Below, in pieces: positions 27,101 to 34,742 of a DNA stretch of 64,000 nt. The stretch comes from Hominenteromicrobium mulieris. GTDB lineage: Bacteria; Bacillota; Clostridia; Oscillospirales; Acutalibacteraceae. The stretch lies in NCBI GenBank assembly GCA_021029595.1, contig JAJJOY010000001.1, positions 434,001 through 498,000 on the forward strand. The letters run 5' to 3'. A model generated the notes under the pieces. It did no database searches. It had not been told where the DNA came from and was given only the letters and a program-made list of their open reading frames with translations. A program made the position numbers and the translations under genes. Numbering within the stretch: position 1 is the first letter of the stretch; the number at the start of each line of letters is the position of its first letter.

Positions 27101-28359
27101 GCGTCGATGAAAACGGCAATGCCATCTTTAAAACAGACGTACCATGCGGCGCTTCCCTGTATGTAAAGGAAATCGGCACCGACGAGCACTACATTTTGAG
27201 CGATGAAAAATACCCGGTGGTGTTTGAATACGCCGGTCAGGATATAGCCAAGGTGCAGATTCAGGTCAACGATGGAGAACCCATTGAAAACACCTTAAAG
27301 CGCGGCAAGGTTTCCGGCTGGAAGGTGGATCAGGATGGCTTCGAATTGGGCGGTGCTGTCATCGGCCTGTTCCGTTTCGACGAAACCGAATTCACCGAAG
27401 AAACCGCGTTTTTAGTTACTGAAAGCAATGAGATCGGGTACTTTGAATTTGACAAGGTACCGGTTGGAAATTGGCTGGTGCGGGAAATCGCGCCTCCGGC
27501 GGCCTTCGTATTGACGGAAGAAACCTTCCCGGTTGAAATCACCGAGGACGGGCAGACCATTGAAATCCGTATCGAAAACCAGATCATCAAGGGCATTGCC
27601 GAAACCACCAAGGTGGACGCCGACTACCCGGAAAACAAGCTGTCCGGGGCTGTCTTTGAGATTTACGCCGATGTGGACAACAACGGGGAATTCGACGCGG
27701 AGATCGATCAGCTGGTGGGCGAAATGACCGAAACCGAGCCGGGGCTCTATCAGATGAAGGATCTCGTGTGGGGAAGCTATTTCCTGCATGAGAAGGAAAG
27801 CCCGGAATTTTTCCAGCGCGACGAAAATTATTACCCCTTCTCCATCACGGAAAACGGGGCCGTTGTGCGGATCGAAACCGAAGCTGGCGTGGGCTTCCTC
27901 AACAAAGCGCAGACCGGCTCCCTGAAGGTGGTAAAGACAGCCGACGATGACAAGATCGAGGGCCGCACCTTCAAAATCACCGGTACCGACTTCATGGGCA
28001 ACCCCTATGAGCAGGAATTCCAGACGGATGAGAACGGCGAAATCAACGTCGAGCTCCGTGTGGGCGAATACACCGTAGCTGAAGCAGCTGGCGAGGACGC
28101 CGAAAAGTACATCCTGCCCGATGACCAGACCGTAGGAATCAAGGCGGGAGAAACCACAACCGTCAAGATGCACAACAAGCTGGTGCCGGAAGTGCCTACC
28201 GTACCGCAGACCGGCGATAACCCGTGGATGCCCGCCCTGCTCGGCGCGCTTGCCCTGTTCGCGGCCCTGTCCGGCGGTGCTTTGCTCTTCCTGCACCATA
28301 CCGGCAAGAAGCGGAAAGCTGCCGGTGGCAGCGATGAGGATCAGGGCGCAGAAGAATGA
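24142..28359 (+). CDS. Cell-wall-anchored thioester/CnaB-repeat adhesin
   Basis: A 1405-residue surface protein. Residues 1-29 are a signal peptide ending SAFA. A thioester domain follows: Cys81 in AYCIQF and Gln139 in ATQILIW are the expected cross-link pair, which lets such adhesins bind host amines covalently. Then come about nine CnaB/SpaA-like beta-sandwich repeats (for example GSIAITKHTD, GTITVSKEGE, GSLKVVKTADDD), interrupted by a Ser/Pro/Glu-rich spacer at about residues 510-590. The C-terminus has VPQTGD, a hydrophobic segment and KKRKAAGG: a sortase signal. ATG follows AAGGAG. Its own class B sortase overlaps the stop. Probably a mating-pair or host-attachment adhesin. Confidence 0.92.
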   Translation: MKKHLKRLLSLMMAVLLCIGVMPSSAFAASYDYDGYISMIDHNTRGYSLSSNLPAPFGGYSSNKFTELRINDLKAFRTAYCIQFSVGVHTGIGYDQSDDYAAFTAEQKSMINTALTLGYNVETGTKYGGSAIDEYIATQILIWLIAHEQLGTGYETQIVNEFTVNSPAAKPIFYQLRENVVNYHTIPSFATDDPSAVGAYTHALKYNESNGKNETTLVDENNVLGNFAVSYPGVDFSVSGNELHVSTSETEFGTITAEKRLPSSVPGVVTGGTKYWLRDEYQNVVTFDVEGSAEPVKCCFSLEIKAGALQLVKTSEDGKVEGIPFHISGNGVEKDVVTGPDGTIKVDNLQAGNYTVTEKAPDKYVQPASQQVTIYPGQTSSVSFSNILKKFTVEMEKKDSGHNKPRSTEYEAQGDATLDGAVYGLFKGETLLDTYTTANGGKFTTKEYPCGPDYSIREISPSEGYLLDETVYPVGAEPGNFTLENNSIPMTATEDVILGSIAITKHTDQPATPEQEEPVPQSEAPDSSSSEIPESTPVPEDEAASSSQPEASAESEAPAEPAGEPSSESSPAPESEPEPAPSASIVPQLVPAVASLASKASVLPLSTTSSSDEVQIEQPEEGAEFQVYLASAGSYGNAKETERDLLITDSYGFARSKDLPYGLYVVHQTAGAEGQKFVPDFSVFISKHGKTYYYILNNPTFTSLIRFEKKDLESGKIIPLAGTAVKIRNTDTGEWVVQHLNYPSPIDIDTFVTDSTGTLMLPEPLPFGNYELYEQQSPWGYVFDGEPVPFVVDGTQDVITVEKYNIAQKGTITVSKEGEVFSHVAEAGGLYQPQYEVQGQPGAVYDVTALEDIVTPDGTVHLKAGELAATLTTGSDGTATSEPLYLGRYQILERTAPDGMVIDPEPKEVTLSYAGQEVEITSASVGFVNERQKVEISLQKLLEQDEIFSIGMNEEWKNITFGLFAAEELTAADGTSIPADGLIETIGVDENGNAIFKTDVPCGASLYVKEIGTDEHYILSDEKYPVVFEYAGQDIAKVQIQVNDGEPIENTLKRGKVSGWKVDQDGFELGGAVIGLFRFDETEFTEETAFLVTESNEIGYFEFDKVPVGNWLVREIAPPAAFVLTEETFPVEITEDGQTIEIRIENQIIKGIAETTKVDADYPENKLSGAVFEIYADVDNNGEFDAEIDQLVGEMTETEPGLYQMKDLVWGSYFLHEKESPEFFQRDENYYPFSITENGAVVRIETEAGVGFLNKAQTGSLKVVKTADDDKIEGRTFKITGTDFMGNPYEQEFQTDENGEINVELRVGEYTVAEAAGEDAEKYILPDDQTVGIKAGETTTVKMHNKLVPEVPTVPQTGDNPWMPALLGALALFAALSGGALLFLHHTGKKRKAAGGSDEDQGAEE

Positions 28360-29099
28360 AAACCTTTTTCAAAGGTTTTTGCATCGGTCTTTTGTCCCTG
28401 AGCCTTTTGGGGCTTCTCTGGTTTCTGGTGCTCCAGCCGGGGCTGACCAATAAAGAAGCGCAGGATTTGAAGGAAGAATACGCACAGCCCCTCCCCGGAG
28501 AATCCTCCGGGGAGTTACCGGCTGGGAAAGAACAGGCAGCCTCCCTTGTAAACCTCTCCGCCCTGCAGGCCGAATACCCGGATATTCAGGGCTGGATTTC
28601 CATCCCCGGCACCTGTGTGGATTACCCTGTTCTGCAGAGCAGCGCCGATGAACCTGAATACTATTTGCGGCGCACCTACAAGGGCGAGCATCGTACTGCC
28701 GGAAGCATTTTCTTTCAGTGGGACTGTTCCCCGGAAAGCCGGAACCTTGTGGTCTACGGGCACAACATGAGCGATGGGACCATGTTCGCTGTGCTCCAGA
28801 AGATGGCGGACGAAGCTTTCCGAACCGAGCATTCCAAAATCCTCCTGCAGACCAGCGACGGGCTGTGGGAATACCGCATTGCGGCTGTGCTGAAAACCGA
28901 TATCACAAAGCTCTCCTTTAACCGCACCGAATTTGCGGACGATGCGGATTTCCTGTCTTTTCAGAAGGAGCTCTTCGCACAGTCGCTCTGCAAAACCGAA
29001 ACCATACCCGGCGCGGACCGCCGCCTGCTGACGCTCGTCACCTGTTCCTATGAGTGGGAAAGCGCCCGCACGGTAGTCATCGCCACAGAAGTGAGGTGA
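28356..29099 (+). CDS. srtB: Class B sortase
   Basis: A 247-residue membrane-anchored transpeptidase that would attach the adjacent adhesin to peptidoglycan or pili. An N-terminal membrane helix (residues 5-27) precedes the extracellular domain. The catalytic His is in VVYGHNMSDGTMF about residue 140, the Cys in LTLVTCSYEWE about residue 228, and the Arg in SARTVVIATE near the end. Overlaps the adhesin by four bases. The spacer after the membrane helix contains LPAGKEQ, encoded by the dispersed 18-mer repeat. Confidence 0.93.
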   Translation: MKTFFKGFCIGLLSLSLLGLLWFLVLQPGLTNKEAQDLKEEYAQPLPGESSGELPAGKEQAASLVNLSALQAEYPDIQGWISIPGTCVDYPVLQSSADEPEYYLRRTYKGEHRTAGSIFFQWDCSPESRNLVVYGHNMSDGTMFAVLQKMADEAFRTEHSKILLQTSDGLWEYRIAAVLKTDITKLSFNRTEFADDADFLSFQKELFAQSLCKTETIPGADRRLLTLVTCSYEWESARTVVIATEVR

Positions 29100-29109
29100 G
29101 AATCGACCT

Positions 29110-29202
29110 ATGGAACCAAAAGCCATTATTTTGATTGTCTTATGCGCTGTCATTTTAGGCGGCCTTGTTTTCCTGCACATCCGCAACCGAAGGAAGAAAT
29201 AG
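29110..29202 (+). CDS. 30-residue single-helix membrane peptide
   Basis: MEPKAIILIVLCAVILGGLV followed by FLHIRNRRKK: one hydrophobic helix and a basic cytoplasmic end. A GAGGTGAG site lies upstream and it starts 10 bases after the sortase stop, so it probably belongs to the adhesin-sortase unit. Too short for family assignment; a small sortase or adhesin accessory is possible. Confidence 0.6.
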   Translation: MEPKAIILIVLCAVILGGLVFLHIRNRRKK

Positions 29203-29231
29203 CGGAAGCGTTTAACCGGGCGGGGCACTGA

Positions 29232-29254
29232 CAGGCGCTCCGCCTGCATTTTTT
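29232..29254 (+). terminator. Short terminator inside the operon
   Basis: A 6-bp GC stem (29232-29237 with 29241-29246) then CATTTTTTAT, ending 20 bases before the next start codon. Confidence 0.6.
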
Positions 29255-29273
29255 ATCATACTGGAGGGATTGA

Positions 29274-29519
29274 TTGAAGAAAACCGGATTGTTAGACCTT
29301 TTAGCCGAGCAGCACCGCACCTTTATCTCCAACCTGCGCCTGCTGCCGGAGCTCAAGTGGGCAGCCCTGGGGGATTTGTACCGCATGGAAAACAAAGAGC
29401 AGTACCCCTTAAAGGAATGGGAAGAAGCCGTATCGTACCTGTTGGGCTGCGAGGTGCGCTTTAACAATTACGAGGAAATCGGGAAAAGCCTCAAGCCTTT
29501 TTCCTTGGAGGTGAAATGA
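29274..29519 (+). CDS. Small hypothetical element protein
   Basis: An 81-residue soluble helical protein starting at TTG (GGAGG six bases upstream): M-K-K-T-G-L-L-D-L-L. It contains KWAALGDLYRMENKEQYPLKEWEEAVSYLL-type charged helices. No motif is recognised. It sits between the sortase unit and the SAM synthetase gene and stops four bases before the latter, so the two are co-translated. Confidence 0.6.
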   Translation: MKKTGLLDLLAEQHRTFISNLRLLPELKWAALGDLYRMENKEQYPLKEWEEAVSYLLGCEVRFNNYEEIGKSLKPFSLEVK

Positions 29520-29523
29520 GAAA

Positions 29524-30687
29524 ATGAATCAATTTTATACCGCCGAATCTGTGACGGAAGGGCACCCGGATAAGCTGTGCGACATCATCGCGGACAGTGT
29601 GCTGGACGAATGCCTCGCCCACGACGCCCTTTCCCGTGTGGCCTGCGAGGTGCTGGCCACCAAGGGGCAGGTTATCGTGGCTGGAGAAATCACCAGCCTG
29701 TTTGAGCCGGATATCCCTTCCATTGTGCATTCGGTTTTTAGAAAGGCGGGATATGATCCCGCCCGTTTTTCCGTCCAATGCCTGCTCCACCGGCAAAGCC
29801 CGGATATTGCCGCCGGGGTGGACTGTTCGTTAGAGCGCCGGAGAAATCCCTCGGAAGATCAGCCCGCCCTGCAGCTGGGGGCCGGGGATCAGGGCGTCAT
29901 GGTGGGGTACGCCTGTTCGGAAACCCCGCAGAGGATGCCTCTGCCGGTGGTGCTGGCCCACCGTCTCACCAGCGCCCTCGCCGCCGCCCGGAAAACCGGG
30001 ATGGTGCGGGGCCTGCGCCCGGACGGGAAAGCGCAGGTCACCGTGGAATACGGCGAGGATGGCAAGCCCCTGCGGCTGGATACCGTTGTGCTGTCTGCCC
30101 AGCACAGCCCGAATAAGCCCATGGACGAACTCTGCTGGGAACTCACCGATAAGGTGCTGGCCCCGGCGCTGCAGGCTTTACCCCCGGACGAGGATACGAA
30201 AATCCTTCTGAACCCTTCCGGGCGGTTTGTTTTGGGCGGCCCGGAAGCCGACACCGGCCTCACCGGGCGAAAGCTCATGGTGGACAGCTACGGCGTGTTC
30301 GCCCCGCACGGCGGCGGTGCGTTTTCCGGCAAAGATCCCACCAAGGTGGACCGTTCCGGGGCATACATGGCCCGGTACATCGCCAAAAACCTTGTGGCGG
30401 CGGGCTTGTGCGAAAAGTGCCAAGTCACGCTGGCCTATGCCATCGGGAAAGCCGTGCCGGTCATGGTGGAGGTGGATACCTTCGGCACCGGTATGGTTTG
30501 TGCCGACGATTGTCTGGCAGAGGCGGCGCGCTTCGTGTTCGGCTTAACGCCTGCGGAGATCATCGCCCAGCTTGACCTTTTAACGCCAAGATATGCACAG
30601 ACAGCCGCCTATGGGCATTTCGGAAAACCGGAATTTCCGTGGGAACGCACCGATCAGGCGAAAATCCTGCGGGCGGCTGTCATTTAA
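29524..30687 (+). CDS. metK: S-adenosylmethionine synthetase
   Basis: MetK makes S-adenosylmethionine from ATP and methionine. All three domains are present in 387 residues: SVTEGHPDKLCDIIADSVLD at the N-terminus (ATP site), LGAGDQGVMVGYA (GAGDQG loop), and HGGGAFSGKDPTKVDRSGAYMARYIAKN (the GGGAFSGKD phosphate loop). Length and key residues are normal, so it should be active; VDSYGVFAPHGG departs slightly from the usual DTYGGYA. Its position in a conjugative element next to two DNA methyltransferases suggests a private methyl-donor supply; the host should have its own copy. Confidence 0.95.
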   Translation: MNQFYTAESVTEGHPDKLCDIIADSVLDECLAHDALSRVACEVLATKGQVIVAGEITSLFEPDIPSIVHSVFRKAGYDPARFSVQCLLHRQSPDIAAGVDCSLERRRNPSEDQPALQLGAGDQGVMVGYACSETPQRMPLPVVLAHRLTSALAAARKTGMVRGLRPDGKAQVTVEYGEDGKPLRLDTVVLSAQHSPNKPMDELCWELTDKVLAPALQALPPDEDTKILLNPSGRFVLGGPEADTGLTGRKLMVDSYGVFAPHGGGAFSGKDPTKVDRSGAYMARYIAKNLVAAGLCEKCQVTLAYAIGKAVPVMVEVDTFGTGMVCADDCLAEAARFVFGLTPAEIIAQLDLLTPRYAQTAAYGHFGKPEFPWERTDQAKILRAAVI

Positions 30688-30705
30688 CCAGAAAGGAGCA
30701 GCCCT

Positions 30706-31674
30706 ATGCCCGGAGTAACGGAAGAACAAATCATCGCCGCCAGACGGATGACCGCCATTGAGTTTTTGCGGCGGTACCGGCCCGGAGAACTGGTCAAAAC
30801 CGACAGCCGGGGGGAGTTTGAACTCCGGGAACACGACAGCTTCAAGATCAATGAAGAAACCAGCTTCTGGCACTGGAAAAGCCGGGACGCAGGCGGCAAA
30901 TCCGCCCTCGACTATCTCATTAAGGTAGAAGGGGTAAAGTTTGTGGACGCGGTGCTGGCCCTCTGTGAAGAAAACCCCTGCTACATCCCGCCCCCTTCCC
31001 AGCCGGAGCAGGAAAAGGAATTCGCCCTGCCCCCGGCATCGGCAAACAACCGCAGGGTGTTCGCTTACCTCCTAAAGCGCGGGATCAGCCGCAAGGTAAT
31101 AGAAGCCTGCGTCCGGGCGGGGATTCTCTATGAAAGCGCGGACTACCACAACGCCGTGTTCGTGGGAAAGGATGAAGCCGGTACTGCCCGTTACGCCTTC
31201 CTGCGGGGCACCTATACCAAAGGAAAGCCCTTCAAGGCGGAGGTGTCCGGCAGCGAAAAGCAATACTGCTTCTGCCTCCCGCCCAAGGGAACAACCAACC
31301 GGCTGGCTGTGTACGAAGCAGCCATCGAAACCCTCGCCCATCTGACGCTGGAAGGGACTGCGGATAAATGGCGGCTGTCCCTTGGCGGAATCAGCGCCCC
31401 GAAAGAAGGAGAACAGCCACGCTCCTTTTCCTTCAAAAAGCCGCTTGCATTGGAATCCTTCCTCAAGCGGCACCCGGAAATTGAGGAAATCGAAATCTGC
31501 ACAAACAACGACTTTGCCGGGCGGTGGGCGGCTGAACACTTGGAAAAAGCCTATCAGGGCAAATACCGCATGGTGAAGAACCTGCCGGAAAAAGAGGGCT
31601 GCGATTATGCAGATCTGGCAAAAGAACGATATGAGAAACAGGCCGCCCGCCAGAGGGCGGCCTGCTCTCGTTAG
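30706..31674 (+). CDS. DUF3991/TOPRIM-like primase-type protein
   Basis: A 322-residue protein typical of conjugative elements. Residues 1-85 resemble the CHC2-like zinc-binding-derived N-domain without its cysteines (DSFKINEETSFWHWKSRDAGGKSALDYL); residues 100-190 are DUF3991 (FAYLLKRGISRKVIEACVRAGILYES, YHNAVFVGKDEAG); the C-terminal third is TOPRIM-like, with YEAAIETLAHL and IEICTNNDFAGRWAAEHL. It probably primes complementary-strand synthesis or acts with the relaxase after transfer. ATG follows GAAAGGAG. Confidence 0.82.
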   Translation: MPGVTEEQIIAARRMTAIEFLRRYRPGELVKTDSRGEFELREHDSFKINEETSFWHWKSRDAGGKSALDYLIKVEGVKFVDAVLALCEENPCYIPPPSQPEQEKEFALPPASANNRRVFAYLLKRGISRKVIEACVRAGILYESADYHNAVFVGKDEAGTARYAFLRGTYTKGKPFKAEVSGSEKQYCFCLPPKGTTNRLAVYEAAIETLAHLTLEGTADKWRLSLGGISAPKEGEQPRSFSFKKPLALESFLKRHPEIEEIEICTNNDFAGRWAAEHLEKAYQGKYRMVKNLPEKEGCDYADLAKERYEKQAARQRAACSR

Positions 31675-31689
31675 AAAGGAGATTGGAAC

Positions 31690-32397
31690 ATCGACGCAAA
31701 CAACATTATATGTAAACTTTATTTCCCTCTTGCCGGGGACTTTATGGATGACGATAGCTGGAACAACGGGACAGCCGACCTTCCTGTACCGCTGAACGGC
31801 GCTGATTTAGCCGAATACGAAGGCCCGATCCTTCGCGCTGTGGAAAGCTGCAACAGCTATAACGAGGGGAACCTCATGCTCTGCTTTAGAAAAGAATGGA
31901 ACCCCGGCGTTAAGGAAAAGGTACTGAGCGCCATCCCCTCGGTGGAGATCCGGGGCGGCGAGCTCATGGCCTGCGCCACGGTTTGTCTGAAGGAACCTCT
32001 CACAGAAGCAGAAATGAAAGCCTTGCAGGATCACCTGCGGGATCAGTTTTCGAGCGGCTGGGGAGAAGATTTTGAACAGCAGGAAATCAAGGTTAAAGGC
32101 GGCGTAATCAGCGTCCACTTTTGGGAAACCGATCGTTTCTCCATTGAAATGGAGCAGCCTGCTCCTAAACGCCCCAAGATGAAGCTGGAAAAATGGGATG
32201 GGGATATCCTCTCCGTCCTCAAAAGGGCTGAACGCCTGCTGATAGAAAATGGGCAGCCGGAACGGGCGAAACAGATGATGGAGCAGTTCCGTACATTTTA
32301 CAGCCTATCATCCGGCGTCATCAGCCAATACGTGGAAATCGATCTGCCGGAGAAAAAAACGAAGAAAGCGAAAAAGGACCGTGGAGAAGAACGATAG
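31690..32397 (+). CDS. Hypothetical element protein with basic C-terminus, ATC in the start slot
   Basis: A 235-residue soluble protein. AAAGGAG at 31675-31681 is followed eight bases later by ATC GAC GCA AAC, in frame with the whole reading frame, so ATC seems to be the start; the first ATG is at 31744 without a ribosome site and would remove a conserved-looking KLYFPLAGDF. The middle (LTEAEMKALQDHLRDQFSSGWGEDFEQQEI) looks like a small alpha/beta domain. The end KKTKKAKKDRGEER is strongly basic with the Glu-Arg terminus shared by several neighbours. Function is not recognised. Confidence 0.68.
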   Translation: MDANNIICKLYFPLAGDFMDDDSWNNGTADLPVPLNGADLAEYEGPILRAVESCNSYNEGNLMLCFRKEWNPGVKEKVLSAIPSVEIRGGELMACATVCLKEPLTEAEMKALQDHLRDQFSSGWGEDFEQQEIKVKGGVISVHFWETDRFSIEMEQPAPKRPKMKLEKWDGDILSVLKRAERLLIENGQPERAKQMMEQFRTFYSLSSGVISQYVEIDLPEKKTKKAKKDRGEER

Positions 32398-32414
32398 AAA
32401 GGGGCTATGACGGA

Positions 32415-33311
32415 TTGAAACACAGCGAACCGCTGATTTTGAACAAGGAAGAATTCTTCGAGGGGTTTGACAATCCCTCTTTACAGGAAAAAGTCGTTGG
32501 AATCAAGATCGCCCTTCTTCAGAATGACAACGGCGAAATAGGTCTTGGGCTTGGGATTGAAGCGCCTCCGTTACATTCGAGGGAAATCGAGGAAATAAAC
32601 CGCTTTTTTGCGAAAAAGTACAATGCCGGCGAAATGATGCAGAAGCTCTTACAGCACTATCAGGATCAGAGGTCACAAAACGCAGACAGGAAAAGCCAAT
32701 CAGATCAGAAGTATGAGATTACCGATATCGCTCACCCGCAATACCCATGGCTGCACCGCATCCGGGCGTTACAGGACGTTCGGGAAGATGTTCATCAAGG
32801 CGACCTTGGCGGCTTTGTAGAAAGCGAACGGAATCTCAGTCAGGAAGGAAGCTGCTGGATCTACGATAACGCGCTCGCCGGGGAAAACTCCCGTGTCATT
32901 GAACAGAGCACCCTGCATTGGGCCTGCCGGGCGCTTGGCTCGTCTATCATTTCCGGGGACGCCCGGCTGGATCGGAATGTATGGGTTTTAGACAACGCCA
33001 TCGTTGCCGCAGGAACCGTTACCAATATGGTTACCATCCAAGGGGACGCAAGAATCCTGCCCGGCTCCGGCCATAGTTCTCCTGTCATTAAGAACGACGC
33101 CGTTATCTACGGAACCGTGGTAGGAAATGTGGAGATCTCCGGTTTCTATGAATTGCCGCCGGGAGAAAAACTGGAAAACCACAGCAGAGAACCTTTGAAA
33201 ATCTATGCCGATGAATATACCGGTCCGCTCATGGGGCTTCGTGAGCCGCAAAAGCCGAAAGGCTTTGTCATGCCGGAACAACAGAAAAAACGCTCCGACA
33301 GGGAGCGATAA
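32415..33311 (+). CDS. Left-handed beta-helix (hexapeptide-like) element protein
   Basis: A 298-residue protein starting at TTG. Residues 1-95 form a charged helical N-domain. From residue 100 it matches phage and element proteins of the type HRIRALQDV-x-GDLGGFVESE-NLS-GSCWIYDNA, in which repeated short strands (SIISGDARLDRNVWVLDNAIV, GDARILPGSG) build a left-handed beta-helix. Such proteins are common in phages and conjugative elements; their role is unknown. The tail PEQQKKRSDRER is basic and ends in Glu-Arg. Confidence 0.72.
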   Translation: MKHSEPLILNKEEFFEGFDNPSLQEKVVGIKIALLQNDNGEIGLGLGIEAPPLHSREIEEINRFFAKKYNAGEMMQKLLQHYQDQRSQNADRKSQSDQKYEITDIAHPQYPWLHRIRALQDVREDVHQGDLGGFVESERNLSQEGSCWIYDNALAGENSRVIEQSTLHWACRALGSSIISGDARLDRNVWVLDNAIVAAGTVTNMVTIQGDARILPGSGHSSPVIKNDAVIYGTVVGNVEISGFYELPPGEKLENHSREPLKIYADEYTGPLMGLREPQKPKGFVMPEQQKKRSDRER

Positions 33312-33326
33312 CCAAACAACGAAAGG

Positions 33327-34169
33327 ATGATGCCTCTGAACAAAACGAAAGAGCTCGCACAAGTCGTAGACGAATCCATTTTGCCGTTGGAACATAGCGG
33401 CGGGGATGGCTGGACCATCCTGCATGGGGATACCCTGCAGATCATCCGGGCATTCAAGCCGCAGGTGTTCGACGCCCTCATCACCGATCCGCCCTATGCT
33501 TCGGGCGGCTGGAAACCCTCGGAGAAAAACCGCACCACCAACCAGAAGTACAGCAGCATGAACCCCAAGAACGCCCTGCCGGATTTCGACGGGGATAACC
33601 GGGACCAGAGAAGCTGGACGAGATGGATGGCGGAGTGGCTGTCCGACGCCCGGAAAGCCTGCAGGCCAGGAGCGCCTGTCTGCCTGTTCATCGACTGGCG
33701 GCAGTACCCCTCCATCACCGACGCTTTGCAATGGGCCGGGTGGATCTGGAGAGGATGCGTGGTATGGGATAAGATGACCAGCCGCCCGCAGAAAGGCCGA
33801 TTCCGCCAGCAAAGCGAATATGTGGTGTGGGGCTCCAACGGCCCCATGCCGGTGAACCGCCCTGTGGGATGTTTGCCGGGGGTATTCCGCTACGCCAATC
33901 CGCAGAACCGCACCCATGTGACAGAGAAGCCCCTGCAGCTTATGCGGGACTTGGTGAAAATCTGCGTACCGGGCGGGCGCATCTTCGATCCCTTCTGCGG
34001 GGCTGGAACCACCGTCCTCGCCGCCAAGCTGGAGGGATATGAAGCCGTGGGCGTGGAAGTTACCGACGCCTACTACAAATTAGGCTCCGACCGGGTGCGC
34101 TTTGCCTTGGAAGCCCATACCGAAGCGGAAGAAACCGCCGAATCATCCTGTGGTTGTCCACGTGGATGA
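33327..34169 (+). CDS. Site-specific DNA methyltransferase (N6-adenine or N4-cytosine, beta class)
   Basis: A 280-residue amino-methyltransferase. The catalytic DPPYASGG motif (IV) comes first, about residue 54, and the SAM-binding FDPFCGAGTTVLAA (motif I) near residue 235, the order of the beta class. The target domain lies between. It is probably an orphan antirestriction methylase, as no endonuclease is adjacent. ATGs at 33327 and 33330 touch the GAAAGG site; CTG at 33336 (M-N-K-T-K-E-L) has ideal spacing and may be the true start. Second methyltransferase of the element, five genes after MetK is not counted: metK lies 2.6 kb upstream. Confidence 0.88.
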   Translation: MMPLNKTKELAQVVDESILPLEHSGGDGWTILHGDTLQIIRAFKPQVFDALITDPPYASGGWKPSEKNRTTNQKYSSMNPKNALPDFDGDNRDQRSWTRWMAEWLSDARKACRPGAPVCLFIDWRQYPSITDALQWAGWIWRGCVVWDKMTSRPQKGRFRQQSEYVVWGSNGPMPVNRPVGCLPGVFRYANPQNRTHVTEKPLQLMRDLVKICVPGGRIFDPFCGAGTTVLAAKLEGYEAVGVEVTDAYYKLGSDRVRFALEAHTEAEETAESSCGCPRG

Positions 34170-34222
34170 CCAACAGAAAACCAAACGGCAGGCTGGACGT
34201 CCACATGGACAACCAGCCTGCC
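34155..34222. other. Nested inverted repeats between the methyltransferase and the next gene
   Basis: A perfect 10-bp stem (34187-34196 with 34213-34222) encloses GTCCA-CA-TGGAC, and the inner half is also complementary (14 of 15) to GGTTGTCCACGTGGA at the end of the methyltransferase gene. The alternatives would fold into two exclusive structures. No T-tract follows, so it is not a terminator. Confidence 0.5.
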
Positions 34223-34261
34223 ACCATTTTATCAATACCGATTAAGGAAAGGAAAATCATC

Positions 34262-34600
34262 ATGGAAAAAGCATTCGCCTACATTTGCGCGGCTTCCGAT
34301 GCCGCGCCCCGCCTATTAAAACGCTACTGCCGCAAGGTTTATGAGCTCGGATACGTCCCCATCTGCCCAAAGCTGAGTGAAGCGCAGTACCTCCAGCCGG
34401 ACAACGCCGACGAAAAGAGGGATTTCCACAACATCGCCCGCCAGAAGCTGGGCCGGTGCCGTATGCTGGTGGTGTGCGGCAGCGAAATCAGCCACAGTAT
34501 GTCCGCTGAGATTGGGGCTGCTGAAAAACGCAATCTTATCTGCACCACCCTTGACGGTCTTGCCAAGATCAAGGAAGCGGATGAGAATGGTGGCCTCTGA
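34262..34600 (+). CDS. DUF4406/DUF7768-like nucleotide-metabolism-fold protein
   Basis: A 112-residue protein of the nucleoside 2-deoxyribosyltransferase-like fold. FAYICAASDAAPRLLKRYCRKVYELGYVPICP at the N-terminus and LVVCGSEISHSMSAEIGAAEKRNLIC near the end match this family, in which a small Rossmann-like fold cleaves or binds nucleosides or nucleotides. The ATG at 34262 has AAGGAAAA upstream. Such genes are common in phages and Clostridia elements, where DNA-base metabolism or defence signalling has been suggested; no function can be assigned. Confidence 0.7.
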   Translation: MEKAFAYICAASDAAPRLLKRYCRKVYELGYVPICPKLSEAQYLQPDNADEKRDFHNIARQKLGRCRMLVVCGSEISHSMSAEIGAAEKRNLICTTLDGLAKIKEADENGGL

Positions 34601-34733
34601 TTCGAGGTCGTTTTTTCTTTGCCAGCCGGTGACTGGTTTTGCAAGCATAGCGTTTGGATATCCAAACGCATCTTGGGGAGAACCCCAAACCCCCGCAGAA
34701 CCGCACCGGCTGATTTTGTTCAAGAAATGAGAG
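34601..34733. other. Noncoding region with three-way inverted repeats, oriT candidate
   Basis: Between two genes, AGCCGGTG (34624-34631) pairs with CACCGGCT (34704-34711), enclosing a perfect 20-bp palindrome (34650-34669, GCGTTTGGATATCCAAACGC) and a hairpin TTGGGG-AGAA-CCCCAA (34673-34688). Together they form a three-way junction just upstream of the mobilisation genes, a plausible relaxase recognition site. A diverged copy of the dispersed 18-mer overlaps the left arm. Confidence 0.5.
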
Positions 34734-34742
34734 GTGAAAATA

